Positions 1-8,608 of a stretch of 46,766 nucleotides of DNA are shown here, in pieces. Under the pieces are notes generated by a model, which was given only the letters and a program-made list of their open reading frames with translations, was not told where the DNA came from and ran no database searches. The stretch is taken from positions 1 to 46,766 of the forward strand of contig CAMDCE010000039.1 in assembly GCA_945889625.1 (NCBI GenBank). The letters run 5' to 3'. The first letter of the stretch is position 1. Every line of letters starts with the position of its first letter. This stretch comes from Asaia bogorensis. GTDB taxonomy: Bacteria > Pseudomonadota > Alphaproteobacteria > Reyranellales > Reyranellaceae. A program made the translations under genes and the position numbers.

Positions 1-1530
1 GGTCGGCATGATCGAGGCGTCGATCACGCGCAGGCCGGCGATGCCGTGGACGCGCAGGCGATCGTCGACCACCGCCATCGGATCGCTACCCATCTTGCAG
101 GTGCCGACGACGTGGTAGGTCGTCTGGCCGGTGCGCCGGGCGAAGTCTAGCCATTCGTCGTAGCTCTGCACCTTGTCGCCGGGATTGTTCTCGAAGGCGA
201 TGTAGCGGGCGATTTTCGAGTTCTGCACGATCCTGCGGGCGATCTGCATGCCCGCCACCGTGGCGTCGCGGTCGGTCTGGGCCGACAGGAAGTTCGGCCG
301 GATGGCGGGGGCGGCACCCGGCGCGCCCGACTTGATGTGGATCGAGCCGCGGGAATCGGGCCGGCACTGGCCGATCACCACGGTCATGCCGGGATCCTTC
401 TCCAGCATGCGCTTCTGCGCCGAATCGTAGCTGGCGTGTGCCATGTGGAACTGCATGTCGGGCGATTCGAGGCCGGGTCGCGTGCGCACGAAGCCATAGA
501 CGACGCCGGCGGTGAGGCTGAGCGCGCCCTTTCCCGTGGCGTAGTACTTCAGGACTTCCTTCACCAGGCTGAGGCCGCGCGTCTGCTCGTTCAGCGTCCT
601 GATGTCCTTGACGCGCCAGTTCATGCGCGGCGCGAAGTGGTCGCCGTAATTCTCGCCGACGCCCTTGAGCTCGTGCTTCACCTCGATGCCGTATTTCTTC
701 AGGACCTCGGGCTGACCGATCCCGGAATGCTCGAGCACACCCGGCGACTGCACCGAGCCACACGACACGATGACCTCGCGGTTGACCCGCGCCTCGCGCT
801 TCTGGCCGTGCACGCTGTAAGCGACGCCGACCGCGCGCTTGCCCTCGAGGATGATGTTGGCGACCAGCGCATCGGTCTCGATGCGGAGGTTGGGCCTTGC
901 GCGTGCCGGATCGAGGAAGGCGCGCGCCGTCGACCAGCGCTTGCCGTTCTTCATCGTCACCTGGTAGTAGCCGAAGCCCTCCTGGGTGCCGTTGTTGTAG
1001 TCCTTGTTCTTGGGAAAGCCGCTGGCCTCCGCGGCGTCGATGAAGGCGTCACACAACGCGTGGCTCTCGGTCATGTCGGCGACGTTGAGCAGGCCGCCCC
1101 TCCCCCGGCTTTGGTCCCTGCGGCTGTCGTCGCCCTCGCGCTCGAAATGCTCGGACTTCCTGAAGTACGGCAGGACCTGTTCGTAGGACCAGCCGCGATT
1201 GCCGAGCTGGCCCCAGGTGTCGTAGTCGAGCGGCTGGCCGCGCACATAAAGCATGCCGTTGATCGAAGAGGAGCCGCCCAGCGTACGGCCACGCGGACAG
1301 GGAATGCGGCGGCCGGCCATGCCTTCCTCGGCCTCCATCTCGAAGTTCCAGTTGAACTTCTTGTGGTTCAGAAGCTTGGTGAAGCCCGCCGGGATGTCGA
1401 TCCACATCGACTTGTCGCGCGGGCCGGCTTCGAGCAGCAGCACCTTGGTGCCCGCATCCTCGCTCAGCCGGTTGGCCAGCACGCAGCCCGCCGAGCCGCC
1501 GCCCACGATGATGTAATCCCAATCGGCCAT
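1..1530 (-). CDS. GMC-family FAD-dependent oxidoreductase (choline dehydrogenase-like), 3' end outside window
   Basis: The protein starts MADWDYIIVGGGSAGCVLAN, a classic GMC ADP-binding motif, followed by LLLEAG, GGSSSINGMLYVRG and, at the window edge, VIDASIMPT. The last motif normally lies about 30-40 residues before the end of the family, just ahead of the catalytic Asn segment, so only a short C-terminus is missing. The ATG at 1528-1530 is chosen because it directly precedes the FAD-binding strand. GMC enzymes oxidise alcohols or polyols with FAD; the substrate cannot be read from the sequence. It lies 65 nt downstream of the last ABC ATPase gene on the same strand, with a hairpin between, so it may be a tail gene of the importer operon and act on the imported compound (inference). 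Confidence 0.93.
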   Translation of the reverse strand, partial: MADWDYIIVGGGSAGCVLANRLSEDAGTKVLLLEAGPRDKSMWIDIPAGFTKLLNHKKFNWNFEMEAEEGMAGRRIPCPRGRTLGGSSSINGMLYVRGQPLDYDTWGQLGNRGWSYEQVLPYFRKSEHFEREGDDSRRDQSRGRGGLLNVADMTESHALCDAFIDAAEASGFPKNKDYNNGTQEGFGYYQVTMKNGKRWSTARAFLDPARARPNLRIETDALVANIILEGKRAVGVAYSVHGQKREARVNREVIVSCGSVQSPGVLEHSGIGQPEVLKKYGIEVKHELKGVGENYGDHFAPRMNWRVKDIRTLNEQTRGLSLVKEVLKYYATGKGALSLTAGVVYGFVRTRPGLESPDMQFHMAHASYDSAQKRMLEKDPGMTVVIGQCRPDSRGSIHIKSGAPGAAPAIRPNFLSAQTDRDATVAGMQIARRIVQNSKIARYIAFENNPGDKVQSYDEWLDFARRTGQTTYHVVGTCKMGSDPMAVVDDRLRVHGIAGLRVIDASIMPT

Positions 1531-1554
1531 GACGCTTCTTTCCTCCGTCTTATT

Positions 1555-1578
1555 CCTCTCCCCCACTTGGGGGAGAGG
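1555..1578. terminator. Intergenic GC-rich hairpin
   Basis: A perfect 10-bp inverted repeat (CCTCTCCCCC with GGGGGAGAGG, 4-nt loop) lies between the ABC ATPase stop codon and the GMC start codon. It has no T-tract on either strand. It may stabilise or attenuate the transcript rather than end it. Similar G-block and C-block hairpins occur at 8513-8579 and 10313-10334. Confidence 0.4.
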
Positions 1579-1595
1579 AGCGCTCGAGGAGCAGT

Positions 1596-2582
1596 CTAGC
1601 GCAAATGGCAGGAAACGTGATGGCCCGGCGCGATTTCGCGAAGCGAAGGAACCTCGACCTTGCAGCGCGCCACGGCATAGGGGCAGCGGGTGTGGAAGTG
1701 GCAACCGGGCGGCGGCTTGACCGGGCTCGGCACGTCGCCCTGCAGGATGCGCTTCTGGCGCTTGATGGCGGGGTCGGGCACCGGCACGGCCGACAGCAGG
1801 GCCTCGGTGTAGGGGTGCTGGGCGTTGGTGAAGATCGTGCGCGTGTCGGCCTGCTCGACGATGCGGCCGAGATACATCACGGCGATGCGGTGGCTGATAT
1901 GCTCGACCACTGCGAGATTGTGCGAGATGAAGAGATAGCTGAGCCGCCGCTCACGCTGCAGATCCATCAGCAGGTTGATCACCTGGGCCTGGATCGAGAC
2001 GTCGAGCGCCGACACCGGCTCGTCGCCCACGATCAGCTTGGGCCCCAGGGCGAGCGCGCGGGCGATGCAGATGCGCTGGCGCTGACCGCCCGAGAACTGG
2101 TGCGGATAGTTGGCCATTTGCGCCGCCCGCAATCCCACCCGCTCGAACAGGGCGGCGACCCGCTCGTTGCGCTCGCGGCGGCTCGACACGCCATGGACCA
2201 GGAGCGGCTCGCCCACGATGTCGCCCGCATTCATGCGCGGGTTGAGAGAGGAGAACGGGTCCTGGAAGACGATCTGCATCTGCTGGCGGTAGGGCCGCAG
2301 TTCCTTCTTGGAGATGCGCGTGATGTCGCGGCCCATCATGGTGACCGAGCCGGCGGTCGGCTCGATCAGCCGCAGGATGGCGCGGCCGGCCGTCGACTTG
2401 CCGCAGCCCGACTCGCCCACCAGGCCGAGCGTCTCGCCCTCGCCGACGGTGAAGCTGATGCCGTCCACGGCGTAGACGTGGCCCACCGTGCGGCGCAGCA
2501 GGCCCTTCTTCACCGGGAAGTGCTTCTTGAGGCCCTTCACCTCGAGAACTGGCTCGTTACGGAGGGGTGCTGCTTCAGCCAT
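1596..2582 (-). CDS. Dipeptide/oligopeptide-type ABC importer, ATP-binding protein (DppF/OppF-like)
   Basis: This is the second ATPase of a Dpp/Opp-type importer, 328 residues. It has Walker [10 protein letters not shown] (about 56-64), Q-loop, signature FSGGQRQR (about 163-170), Walker B LIVGDEP (about 184-189), and the C-terminal oligopeptide-transporter extension with a Cys-rich end ([14 protein letters not shown]). The ATG at 2580-2582 is chosen because it gives [20 protein letters not shown], a normal family start, and overlaps the stop of the upstream ATPase by 8 nt; a longer reading frame exists but runs far into that gene. It is the last transporter gene of the operon. Symbols dppF or oppF are not assigned because the ligand is unknown. 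Confidence 0.95.
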   Translation of the reverse strand: MAEAAPLRNEPVLEVKGLKKHFPVKKGLLRRTVGHVYAVDGISFTVGEGETLGLVGESGCGKSTAGRAILRLIEPTAGSVTMMGRDITRISKKELRPYRQQMQIVFQDPFSSLNPRMNAGDIVGEPLLVHGVSSRRERNERVAALFERVGLRAAQMANYPHQFSGGQRQRICIARALALGPKLIVGDEPVSALDVSIQAQVINLLMDLQRERRLSYLFISHNLAVVEHISHRIAVMYLGRIVEQADTRTIFTNAQHPYTEALLSAVPVPDPAIKRQKRILQGDVPSPVKPPPGCHFHTRCPYAVARCKVEVPSLREIAPGHHVSCHLR

Positions 2583-3564
2583 TGCCGTGCCAGCAGGCCG
2601 CCCAGTGGCCCGGTTGCTTCTGCTCGTAGACCGGCCGCTCGCGCCGGCACAGGTCATCGGCCCTGCTGCAGCGCGGCGCGAAGGCGCAGCCTTCCGGCAG
2701 CGCAAACAGCGGCGGCACGATGCCGGGGATTTCCTGCAGCCGGTCGGCCGCATTCCTGGCCGTGCCGCGCAGCAGGTCGAGTCGCGGGATCGAGGCCATC
2801 AGGCCCTGCGTGTAGGGGTGCTGCGGCCGGGCGAACAGCTCGCCGACCTCCGCCTCCTCGACCTTGCGGCCGGCATACATCACGATCACCCGCCGCGCGG
2901 TCTCGGCGATCACGCCGAGATCGTGGGTGATCAGGATCACCGCCGCCCCGAACTCGCGCTGCAGCTCGAGGATCAGCTCGAGGATCTGCGCCTGGATGGT
3001 GACGTCGAGCGCCGTGGTCGGCTCGTCGGCGATCAGCACCTTGGGATTGCAGGCGAGCGCCATGGCGATCATGGCGCGCTGGCGCATGCCGCCGGAAAGC
3101 TGGTGGGGATATTCGCGGGCGCGCTGGGCCGGCTCGGGAATGCGCACCAGATCGAGCATCTCGACCGCGCGCTTGAGGGCTGCCTTGCGGTCCATGTCAC
3201 GATGCAAAATCAGCGCCTCGGCGATCTGCTTGCCGATCGTCATCACCGGGTTGAGCGAGGTCATCGGCTCCTGGAAGATCATCGAGATGTCGTTGCCGCG
3301 CACCTTGCGCATCTCGCTTTCGCTGAGCGCCAGGAGATCGCGGCCGCCAAGCTTCACCGAGCCCGAGACGATGCGGCCCGGCGGATCGGGAATGAGCCGC
3401 ATCAGCGACAGCGCCGTCATGCTTTTGCCACAGCCCGATTCGCCGACGATTCCCAGCGTCTCGCCCGAGGCGACGCCGAAGTTGACGCCGTCGACCGCCT
3501 TGACGATGCCTTGCCTTGTATAGAACCACGTCCCGAGGTTCTCGACCTCCAGGAGATCGCTCAT
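2575..3564 (-). CDS. Dipeptide/oligopeptide-type ABC importer, ATP-binding protein (DppD/OppD-like)
   Basis: First ATPase of the importer, 329 residues, starting [10 protein letters not shown]. Walker A GESGCGKS is at about 41-48, signature LSGGMRQRA at about 156-164 and Walker [13 protein letters not shown] at about 177-188. The C-terminal Opp/Dpp extension with [19 protein letters not shown] is present. Its start overlaps the stop of the upstream permease gene by 4 nt (ATGA), which suggests translational coupling. With its partner ATPase it would energise the two permeases at the inner membrane. Confidence 0.95.
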   Translation of the reverse strand: MSDLLEVENLGTWFYTRQGIVKAVDGVNFGVASGETLGIVGESGCGKSMTALSLMRLIPDPPGRIVSGSVKLGGRDLLALSESEMRKVRGNDISMIFQEPMTSLNPVMTIGKQIAEALILHRDMDRKAALKRAVEMLDLVRIPEPAQRAREYPHQLSGGMRQRAMIAMALACNPKVLIADEPTTALDVTIQAQILELILELQREFGAAVILITHDLGVIAETARRVIVMYAGRKVEEAEVGELFARPQHPYTQGLMASIPRLDLLRGTARNAADRLQEIPGIVPPLFALPEGCAFAPRCSRADDLCRRERPVYEQKQPGHWAACWHGNG

Positions 3565-4454
3565 GAATGCTGTCTCGGATCGAGGATGTCGCGCAACGCG
3601 TCACCCAAGAGGTTGGTGCCGAATACGGTGAGGCTGATGGCGACGCCGGGGAAGATCACCAGCCACGGCGCGGTACGGACATACTCGGCGGCCGACTCCG
3701 ACAGCATGCGGCCCCACGAGGGGTGCGGCTCGGGAATGCCGAGCCCGAGGAAGGAGAGCGAGGCCTCGACCAGGATGGCCGAGCCGAGCTGGGCGGTCGC
3801 CAGCACGATCAATGGCGCCAGCGTGTTGGGAAGCACGTGGCGCACCGCGATGCGCAGCTCGCCCATGCCGACGGCCCGCGCCGCCTCGACGAAGGGCTGC
3901 TCGCGCAACGACAGGGTGCTGGCGCGGACCACGCGCGCCACGGTCGGCACCAGCGGGATGGCGATGGCGATGATGGTGTTGCGCAGCGACGGTCCCAGCG
4001 CCGCCGCCATGACGATGGCCATCACCAGGAGCGGCAGGGACTGCATGATGTCGAGCAGGCGCTGCACCAGGAGATCGAACCAGCCACCGAGGAAGCCGCT
4101 GGCCAGGCCGACCGAGATGCCGATCAGGGCACCCAGCCCCATGGCGCCGGCGCCGACCGCCAGCGAAATGCGCGCGCCGAAGACGATGCGGCTGAACATG
4201 TCGCGGCCCATGAAGTCGGCGCCCAGAAGATATTTGCCGCCCGGCGGGGCGAGCGAGGCGCGGGCGTTGGTCGCGGTCGGATCCATCGTCGCGATGAAGT
4301 CGGCGAACACCGCGGTCAGCACGAAGACCAGCACGATCAGCGCGCCCACCGCGCCCAGCGGATAGCGCCGCATGAAGAACAGGATGCGGCTCCACCATCC
4401 GGTGATGTTGGCGCCGGCGCGGGTAAGTTCAGCTTCGTGGTTGATGACGGCCAT
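3561..4454 (-). CDS. ABC importer permease (DppC/OppC-like)
   Basis: Inner-membrane permease of 297 residues. It has the N-terminal OppC-type segment with one transmembrane helix (about 34-55), a periplasmic stretch containing [12 protein letters not shown], and a BPD_transp_1 domain with the EAA-loop region ([20 protein letters not shown]) that docks to the ATPases. The C-terminus reads [17 protein letters not shown], typical of the family. It starts 3 nt after the stop of the DppB-like gene, so the two permeases are co-translated. Confidence 0.95.
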   Translation of the reverse strand: MAVINHEAELTRAGANITGWWSRILFFMRRYPLGAVGALIVLVFVLTAVFADFIATMDPTATNARASLAPPGGKYLLGADFMGRDMFSRIVFGARISLAVGAGAMGLGALIGISVGLASGFLGGWFDLLVQRLLDIMQSLPLLVMAIVMAAALGPSLRNTIIAIAIPLVPTVARVVRASTLSLREQPFVEAARAVGMGELRIAVRHVLPNTLAPLIVLATAQLGSAILVEASLSFLGLGIPEPHPSWGRMLSESAAEYVRTAPWLVIFPGVAISLTVFGTNLLGDALRDILDPRQHS

Positions 4455-4457
4455 AGC

Positions 4458-5405
4458 TCACTCCGCGTATTTGATGCGCGGGTCGAGGGCCATGTAGGCC
4501 ATGTCGACCAGGAAATTCACCGTCACCACGACGAAGGCGATCAGCATCACCAGGTTCTGCACGATCGGATAGTCGCGCCACAGGATGGCCTCGACCAGGA
4601 AGCGCGCCACGCCCGGGATGTTGAACACCGTCTCGGTGACGATCAGGCCGCCCACCAGGAACGCCGCCTCGATGCCGACGATCGTCACCACCGGCAGCAG
4701 CGCGTTGCGCAGCGCATGATCGTAGTTCACCGAGTTCTCGGACGCGCCCTTGGAGCGCGCCGTGCGGACATAGTCCTGGCGCAGCACCTCGAGCATTGAC
4801 GAGCGCGTGAGCCGCATGATCAGCGCCGAGCTGCGGAAGCCCACCACCGCCGCCGGAAGCGACAGCAACGCCATCTCCTGGAGGAAACTTCGCGGCTCGT
4901 TCGAGTAGATCGGAATGGTGCCGAACCAGTGCACGGCCCCCATCAGCACCAGCAGGCCGAGCCAGAACGAGGGCAGCGACAGGCCGCTGAGGCTGACCAC
5001 CCGCAGGAAGTAGTCGAGGCTGGTGTTCTGGCGCACCGCGCTGATGACGCCGAACGGCACGCCCAGCAGTACCGAGAAGAACAGCGCCATGCCGGCCAGC
5101 TTGGCGCTGATCGGGATGCGCGGCGCGATCTCCTCGATCGCCGGCCGTTCCGAGACATAGGCGAAGCCCAGATCGCCGCGCGTCAGGCCGGCGATCCATT
5201 GCCCGTACTGCTCGATGATCGGCCGGTCGATCCCGAGCTCCTTGGCGATCTTGGCCTTTTCCTTGGGGTCGGCGATGCCCGCGGCATTGACCAGGATGTC
5301 GGCGATATCGCCCGGCACCAGCCGTAGCATGACGAAGATCAGCACCGACATCCCGAACAGGGTCAGGACCATCAGGAGAAATCGCCGGGTGAGATAAGAT
5401 CCCAT
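4458..5405 (-). CDS. ABC importer permease (DppB/OppB-like)
   Basis: Inner-membrane permease of 315 residues starting MGSYLTRRFLLMVLTLFGMS, the usual DppB N-terminal helix. It carries the conserved LGLDRPIxxQYGxW-like stretch (ELGIDRPIIEQYGQW), the EAA-loop sequence DYVRTARSKGASENSV, and a C-terminus DMAYMALDPRIKYAE. It is the first permease of the heterodimer and lies 124 nt downstream of the binding-protein gene; an inverted repeat occupies that gap. Confidence 0.95.
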   Translation of the reverse strand: MGSYLTRRFLLMVLTLFGMSVLIFVMLRLVPGDIADILVNAAGIADPKEKAKIAKELGIDRPIIEQYGQWIAGLTRGDLGFAYVSERPAIEEIAPRIPISAKLAGMALFFSVLLGVPFGVISAVRQNTSLDYFLRVVSLSGLSLPSFWLGLLVLMGAVHWFGTIPIYSNEPRSFLQEMALLSLPAAVVGFRSSALIMRLTRSSMLEVLRQDYVRTARSKGASENSVNYDHALRNALLPVVTIVGIEAAFLVGGLIVTETVFNIPGVARFLVEAILWRDYPIVQNLVMLIAFVVVTVNFLVDMAYMALDPRIKYAE

Positions 5406-5430
5406 GATTAGGACCTGCTTTCTTTGCTCT

Positions 5431-5515
5431 GTCGTCCTGAGCGCAGCGAAGGACCTCGCGCCAGCAGCAGAACCACTGATCGCTCGGCTAGATCCTTCGC
5501 TGCGCTCAGGATGAC
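5431..5515. repeat. Inverted repeat between binding-protein and permease genes
   Basis: Arms at 5431-5453 and 5493-5515 are 23 nt each with one mismatch; the inner core is TCCTTCGCTGCGCTCAGGA. The loop is about 39 nt. The core resembles widely scattered palindromes in alphaproteobacterial genomes. Because it lies inside the operon, downstream of a highly expressed class of gene (binding protein), a role in differential mRNA stability is possible but inferred. A related GTCATCC end pattern is seen at 18281-18389. Confidence 0.7.
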
Positions 5516-5529
5516 AGGAAGCATTGCAA

Positions 5530-7131
5530 CTACCTATCCAGCCAGAGGTCTTCGAAACGCCAGCCGTTGTAGATGCTGTTGTGCTGCAGCACGAGGCCCT
5601 TGAGCTGCGGCGTCCAGCAGGTGTTGGCGACGTTGCTGTAGATCACCGGGCGCGCGCCGTCCTCGGCAAGCTTGCGCTCGATCTCCCACACCAGCTTCTT
5701 GCGCTTGTCGCGGTCGAGTTCGGCGGATTGCTGCCCGATCAACTTGTCGACCTCGGGGTTCTTGTAGCCGGTATAGTTGCGGTCCGACGTGGAATGGAAG
5801 TTCTCGTAGAAATTGGTGTCGGGATCGTCGACGCCGAGACCGGTCAGGTTCATGCCGACCTGGTAGTCCTTGCGCTGGACTTTGGTGTACCAGACCGTCG
5901 TGTCGATCGGCTCGAGCTCACCCTCGATGTAGATCTGCTTCAGCTGGTCGATCAGGATGACGGCCGGATCGCGGTAGATGGCGATGTTGCGCGTGGCGAT
6001 CTTGATCCTGAGCGGCTTGTCCTTGCCGTAGCCCAGCGACTCCATGATCTTGCGCGCTTCGGCACGGCTCTTCTCGACGTCGGGCGAGTGGCCGGGCAGG
6101 GATTGCAGCATCTCCTTGGGCATGCCCCAGACGCCCTGTGGCTGGGGCAACATCGAGGCGCTGGCCAAGGCGTTGCCCTGGAACAGGATGTCGTTGAATG
6201 GCCCGCTGTCGAGCGCCAGCACCAGAGCGCGGCGCAGCTCGACCTTGTCGAAGGGCGGCGCGTCGCGATTGATCAGGATGTTGCCGGTGACGTTGGTCGG
6301 CCGACCCTCGCACACCGCATCCGGCTTCTGTGCCTTGATGTCGCCCAGCAGCGGGAAGGTGACGTCCGAATCGAACGTCATGTCGTATTCGCCGGCCACG
6401 AAGCCCAGCATGCGCGTGCTGCGGTTGGGCACGATCCTCCAGTCGATGGCGTCGAGGTAGGGCCGGCCCTTCTTCCAGTAGTCGGGATTGCGCACCAGCT
6501 TGATGACTTCATTGCGCTTGAACTCGGTCACCTTGAACGGGCCTGTACCGATCGGCTTGGAGCGCATCTCGCGGCCCTGCGCGTGGCAGGCATAGACCGG
6601 CGAATAGCCGGAGGCGAGCATCGACAGGAACGACGGCTGCGGCCGTTCGAGCACAAACGTCACGTCGGTGTCGCTGCCGACCGTCATTTCCTTGAGGTTG
6701 CTGTACCAGACCTTGCGCGGGTTCTTGCGAATCAGGTCGGATTTCTCGTCGGCCTTGCCGATCAGCGCATCCCAGGTGCACTTGACGTCCTTGGCCGAGA
6801 ACGGCTTGCCGTCGTGCCACTTCACGCCCTGGCGCAGCTTGAAGGTGAGCTTGGTCTGGTCGGCGCTCCACGCCCAGCTTTCCGCCAGGTCGGGGACGAT
6901 CTTGTCCGGGCTGTTGATTCTCTCCTTGGGATCGAACATCACGAGATTGTTGAACACCGCCATGAAAGGCTGGACCACCGAGATGGTCGCCTCTTCGTGG
7001 ATCGAGGCGCTGGGCGGGTTGTCGCGATGGGAAATGCGCAAGGTGCCGCCCTGCTTCTGCGCAAAGGTCGGTGACGCCGCTGTCATAAAGGCAGCCACCG
7101 TCGTGGCCACAACTGCCAAGCCTACGCGCAT
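5530..7131 (-). CDS. ABC importer periplasmic solute-binding protein (DppA/OppA, SBP_bac_5 family)
   Basis: A 533-residue precursor with a Sec signal peptide (MRVGLAVVATTVAAFMTAAS, cleavage near TFAQ) and a full SBP family 5 fold: GGTLRISHRDNP near the N-terminus, PDLAESW, FKLRQGVKWHDGKPFSAKDV, GTGPFKV and YKNPEVDKLI. ATG at 7129-7131 is preferred over the preceding in-frame TTG because GGAGG lies about 6 nt upstream. It would deliver a ligand to the permeases encoded downstream. SBP_bac_5 proteins bind peptides but also opines, nickel or sugars, so the ligand is open. Confidence 0.95.
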   Translation of the reverse strand: MRVGLAVVATTVAAFMTAASPTFAQKQGGTLRISHRDNPPSASIHEEATISVVQPFMAVFNNLVMFDPKERINSPDKIVPDLAESWAWSADQTKLTFKLRQGVKWHDGKPFSAKDVKCTWDALIGKADEKSDLIRKNPRKVWYSNLKEMTVGSDTDVTFVLERPQPSFLSMLASGYSPVYACHAQGREMRSKPIGTGPFKVTEFKRNEVIKLVRNPDYWKKGRPYLDAIDWRIVPNRSTRMLGFVAGEYDMTFDSDVTFPLLGDIKAQKPDAVCEGRPTNVTGNILINRDAPPFDKVELRRALVLALDSGPFNDILFQGNALASASMLPQPQGVWGMPKEMLQSLPGHSPDVEKSRAEARKIMESLGYGKDKPLRIKIATRNIAIYRDPAVILIDQLKQIYIEGELEPIDTTVWYTKVQRKDYQVGMNLTGLGVDDPDTNFYENFHSTSDRNYTGYKNPEVDKLIGQQSAELDRDKRKKLVWEIERKLAEDGARPVIYSNVANTCWTPQLKGLVLQHNSIYNGWRFEDLWLDR

Positions 7132-7244
7132 CAATTTCCTCCCGGACTACGCGAACTCAACGCTTTGTTGATTTTACTTTCGGCGAGGCTAGCACATCGA
7201 ATGCAACGGCCAAGTGTTAAAGCGTCAGTGCCAATGCACCGGTG

Positions 7245-7637
7245 TTAATGCGCCGCGGACCCGCCGGACGGGCCCTTGAGCTCGATCTGATTGCCCTCGG
7301 GATCGTTGAAATAGACCGATGGGCCGTTGCCCTCGGCGCCATAGCGCTCGAAAGTTTCGCCCAACGCAACGCCGAGCGGCGAAAGCCGGCTGGCAATCGC
7401 GGCGCGGTCGAACGGCTCGATGCGAAAACACAGGTGATCCATGTTGCCGCCAGCTGCCGGCCGTTCCCCCAGAACGAGGTCCAGCATCGACGCGCCGGCC
7501 CGCATCTGCACCAGGTTGATCCGGTCCAGGCGGCGCTCGACCCGGAAGCCCAGCGCCTGTTCGTAGAAGCGCACCATGGCCGGCAGGTCACGGACCCGCA
7601 GCACGACATGGTCGATTCGTTCGACATGGAAAGTCAT
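7245..7637 (-). CDS. VOC-family (glyoxalase/dioxygenase fold) protein
   Basis: A 130-residue single-domain protein with two beta-alpha-beta-beta-beta modules: IDHVVLRVRDLPAMVRFYEQALGF at the start and VYFNDPEGNQIELKGP at the end. The candidate metal ligands of the fold are His10 (DHV), the His in DHLCFRIE, and the Glu in QIELKGP. VOC proteins include lyases, epimerases, resistance proteins and dioxygenases; this one cannot be placed more closely. It lies 113 nt upstream of the binding-protein gene on the same strand and diverges from the aldolase gene. Confidence 0.88.
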   Translation of the reverse strand: MTFHVERIDHVVLRVRDLPAMVRFYEQALGFRVERRLDRINLVQMRAGASMLDLVLGERPAAGGNMDHLCFRIEPFDRAAIASRLSPLGVALGETFERYGAEGNGPSVYFNDPEGNQIELKGPSGGSAAH

Positions 7638-7673
7638 GGCGTCTAGCCTACCTCATTCCTGAGGGAGGGAACC

Positions 7674-8483
7674 ATGGCCTTTGCAGTCAATGCCGCCAAA
7701 GCGCGGCTCAAGAAGAACCAGCTGGCGGTCGGCATCGGCGTCCGGCTGGTGCGCAATGTCGACATCATCAAGGTCATGAAGGCGGCCGGCTTCGACTGGC
7801 TGTTCCTCGACCTCGAGCATGGCGTGATGTCGATCGAAACGGCGGCCGAGATCTGCGTCGCGGCCCAGGATTCTGGCATCGCGCCCATAGTGCGCGTGCC
7901 CTACGGCGAACTCGCCATGGCGACCCGTCTGCTCGACGGCGGCGCCTTGGGCATCGTCATCCCGCATGTCGACACCGCCGAGGAGGCGCGCGAAATCGCC
8001 GACCGGCTGCGCTACGCGCCGCTCGGCCATCGCTCGGTGGGCGGCGGCCAGGCGCAGTTCGACTACGCGCCGATGAAAATGGCCGACATGATCAAGCGCT
8101 CCAACGACAACATCCTGATCACCGTGATGATCGAGACCCCCAAGGCGGTGAAGAACGCCGAGGCGATTGCCGCCGTGCCCGGCATCGACAGCCTGCTGGT
8201 CGGCTCGAGCGATCTCTCGGTCGAGCTGGGCATCCCCGGCGAGACCGGGCACCCCAAGATCCAGGCCGCCGTCGACAAGGTCGTGGCCGCCTGCAAGAAG
8301 CACAGGAAATTCCCCGGCATGGGCGGCGCCTACAGCGAGGAGCTGCTGGCGCTCTACATCGGCAAGGGCATGAAGCTGCTGCTGGCCGGCAACGACCTGC
8401 CAATGCTCACCGGCGCGGCCCGCGCGCACCAGGCCAAGGTGCGGGCGCTGGCGAAGGTGCGGCCGGCGAAGAGGAAGAAGTAA
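7674..8483 (+). CDS. HpcH/HpaI-family aldolase (2-keto-3-deoxy acid / 2,4-dihydroxyhept-2-ene-dioate type)
   Basis: A class II, metal-dependent pyruvate aldolase-like protein, 269 residues. The family catalytic His is in DLEHG (His49), the Arg in VRVP (Arg74), and metal-binding acids in IETPKAV (Glu154) and GSSDLS (Asp180). These enzymes split 4-hydroxy-2-keto acids into pyruvate and an aldehyde. The start has a strong GGAGGGA site. The basic Lys/Arg tail (RPAKRKK) is unusual but short. The convergent neighbour is a ThDP decarboxylase-like gene, with a large palindrome between them. Confidence 0.92.
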   Translation: MAFAVNAAKARLKKNQLAVGIGVRLVRNVDIIKVMKAAGFDWLFLDLEHGVMSIETAAEICVAAQDSGIAPIVRVPYGELAMATRLLDGGALGIVIPHVDTAEEAREIADRLRYAPLGHRSVGGGQAQFDYAPMKMADMIKRSNDNILITVMIETPKAVKNAEAIAAVPGIDSLLVGSSDLSVELGIPGETGHPKIQAAVDKVVAACKKHRKFPGMGGAYSEELLALYIGKGMKLLLAGNDLPMLTGAARAHQAKVRALAKVRPAKRKK

Positions 8484-8484
8484 T

Positions 8485-8608
8485 CTGACCCCCTCCGTCC
8501 GCGATTACGCGGACACCTCCCCCGCAGACGGGGGAGGGATGACTCCCTTCTTCCCCTCCCCCGTCTGCGGGGGAGGTGTCGCCGTCATTCGGCGACGGAG
8601 GGGGTCAG
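8485..8608. repeat. Nested palindromic element between convergent genes
   Basis: An outer perfect 15-bp inverted repeat (8485-8499 with 8594-8608) encloses a perfect 25-bp inverted repeat (8513-8537 with 8555-8579). Two short hairpins lie between the arms (GTCCGCG/CGCGGAC at 8497-8514 and GTCGCC/GGCGAC at 8578-8596). The outer right arm reaches into the stop codon of the ThDP gene. Position between convergent genes suggests a two-way terminator or an anti-readthrough structure; no T-tract is present. It looks like a dispersed alphaproteobacterial repeat (inference). Confidence 0.85.
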
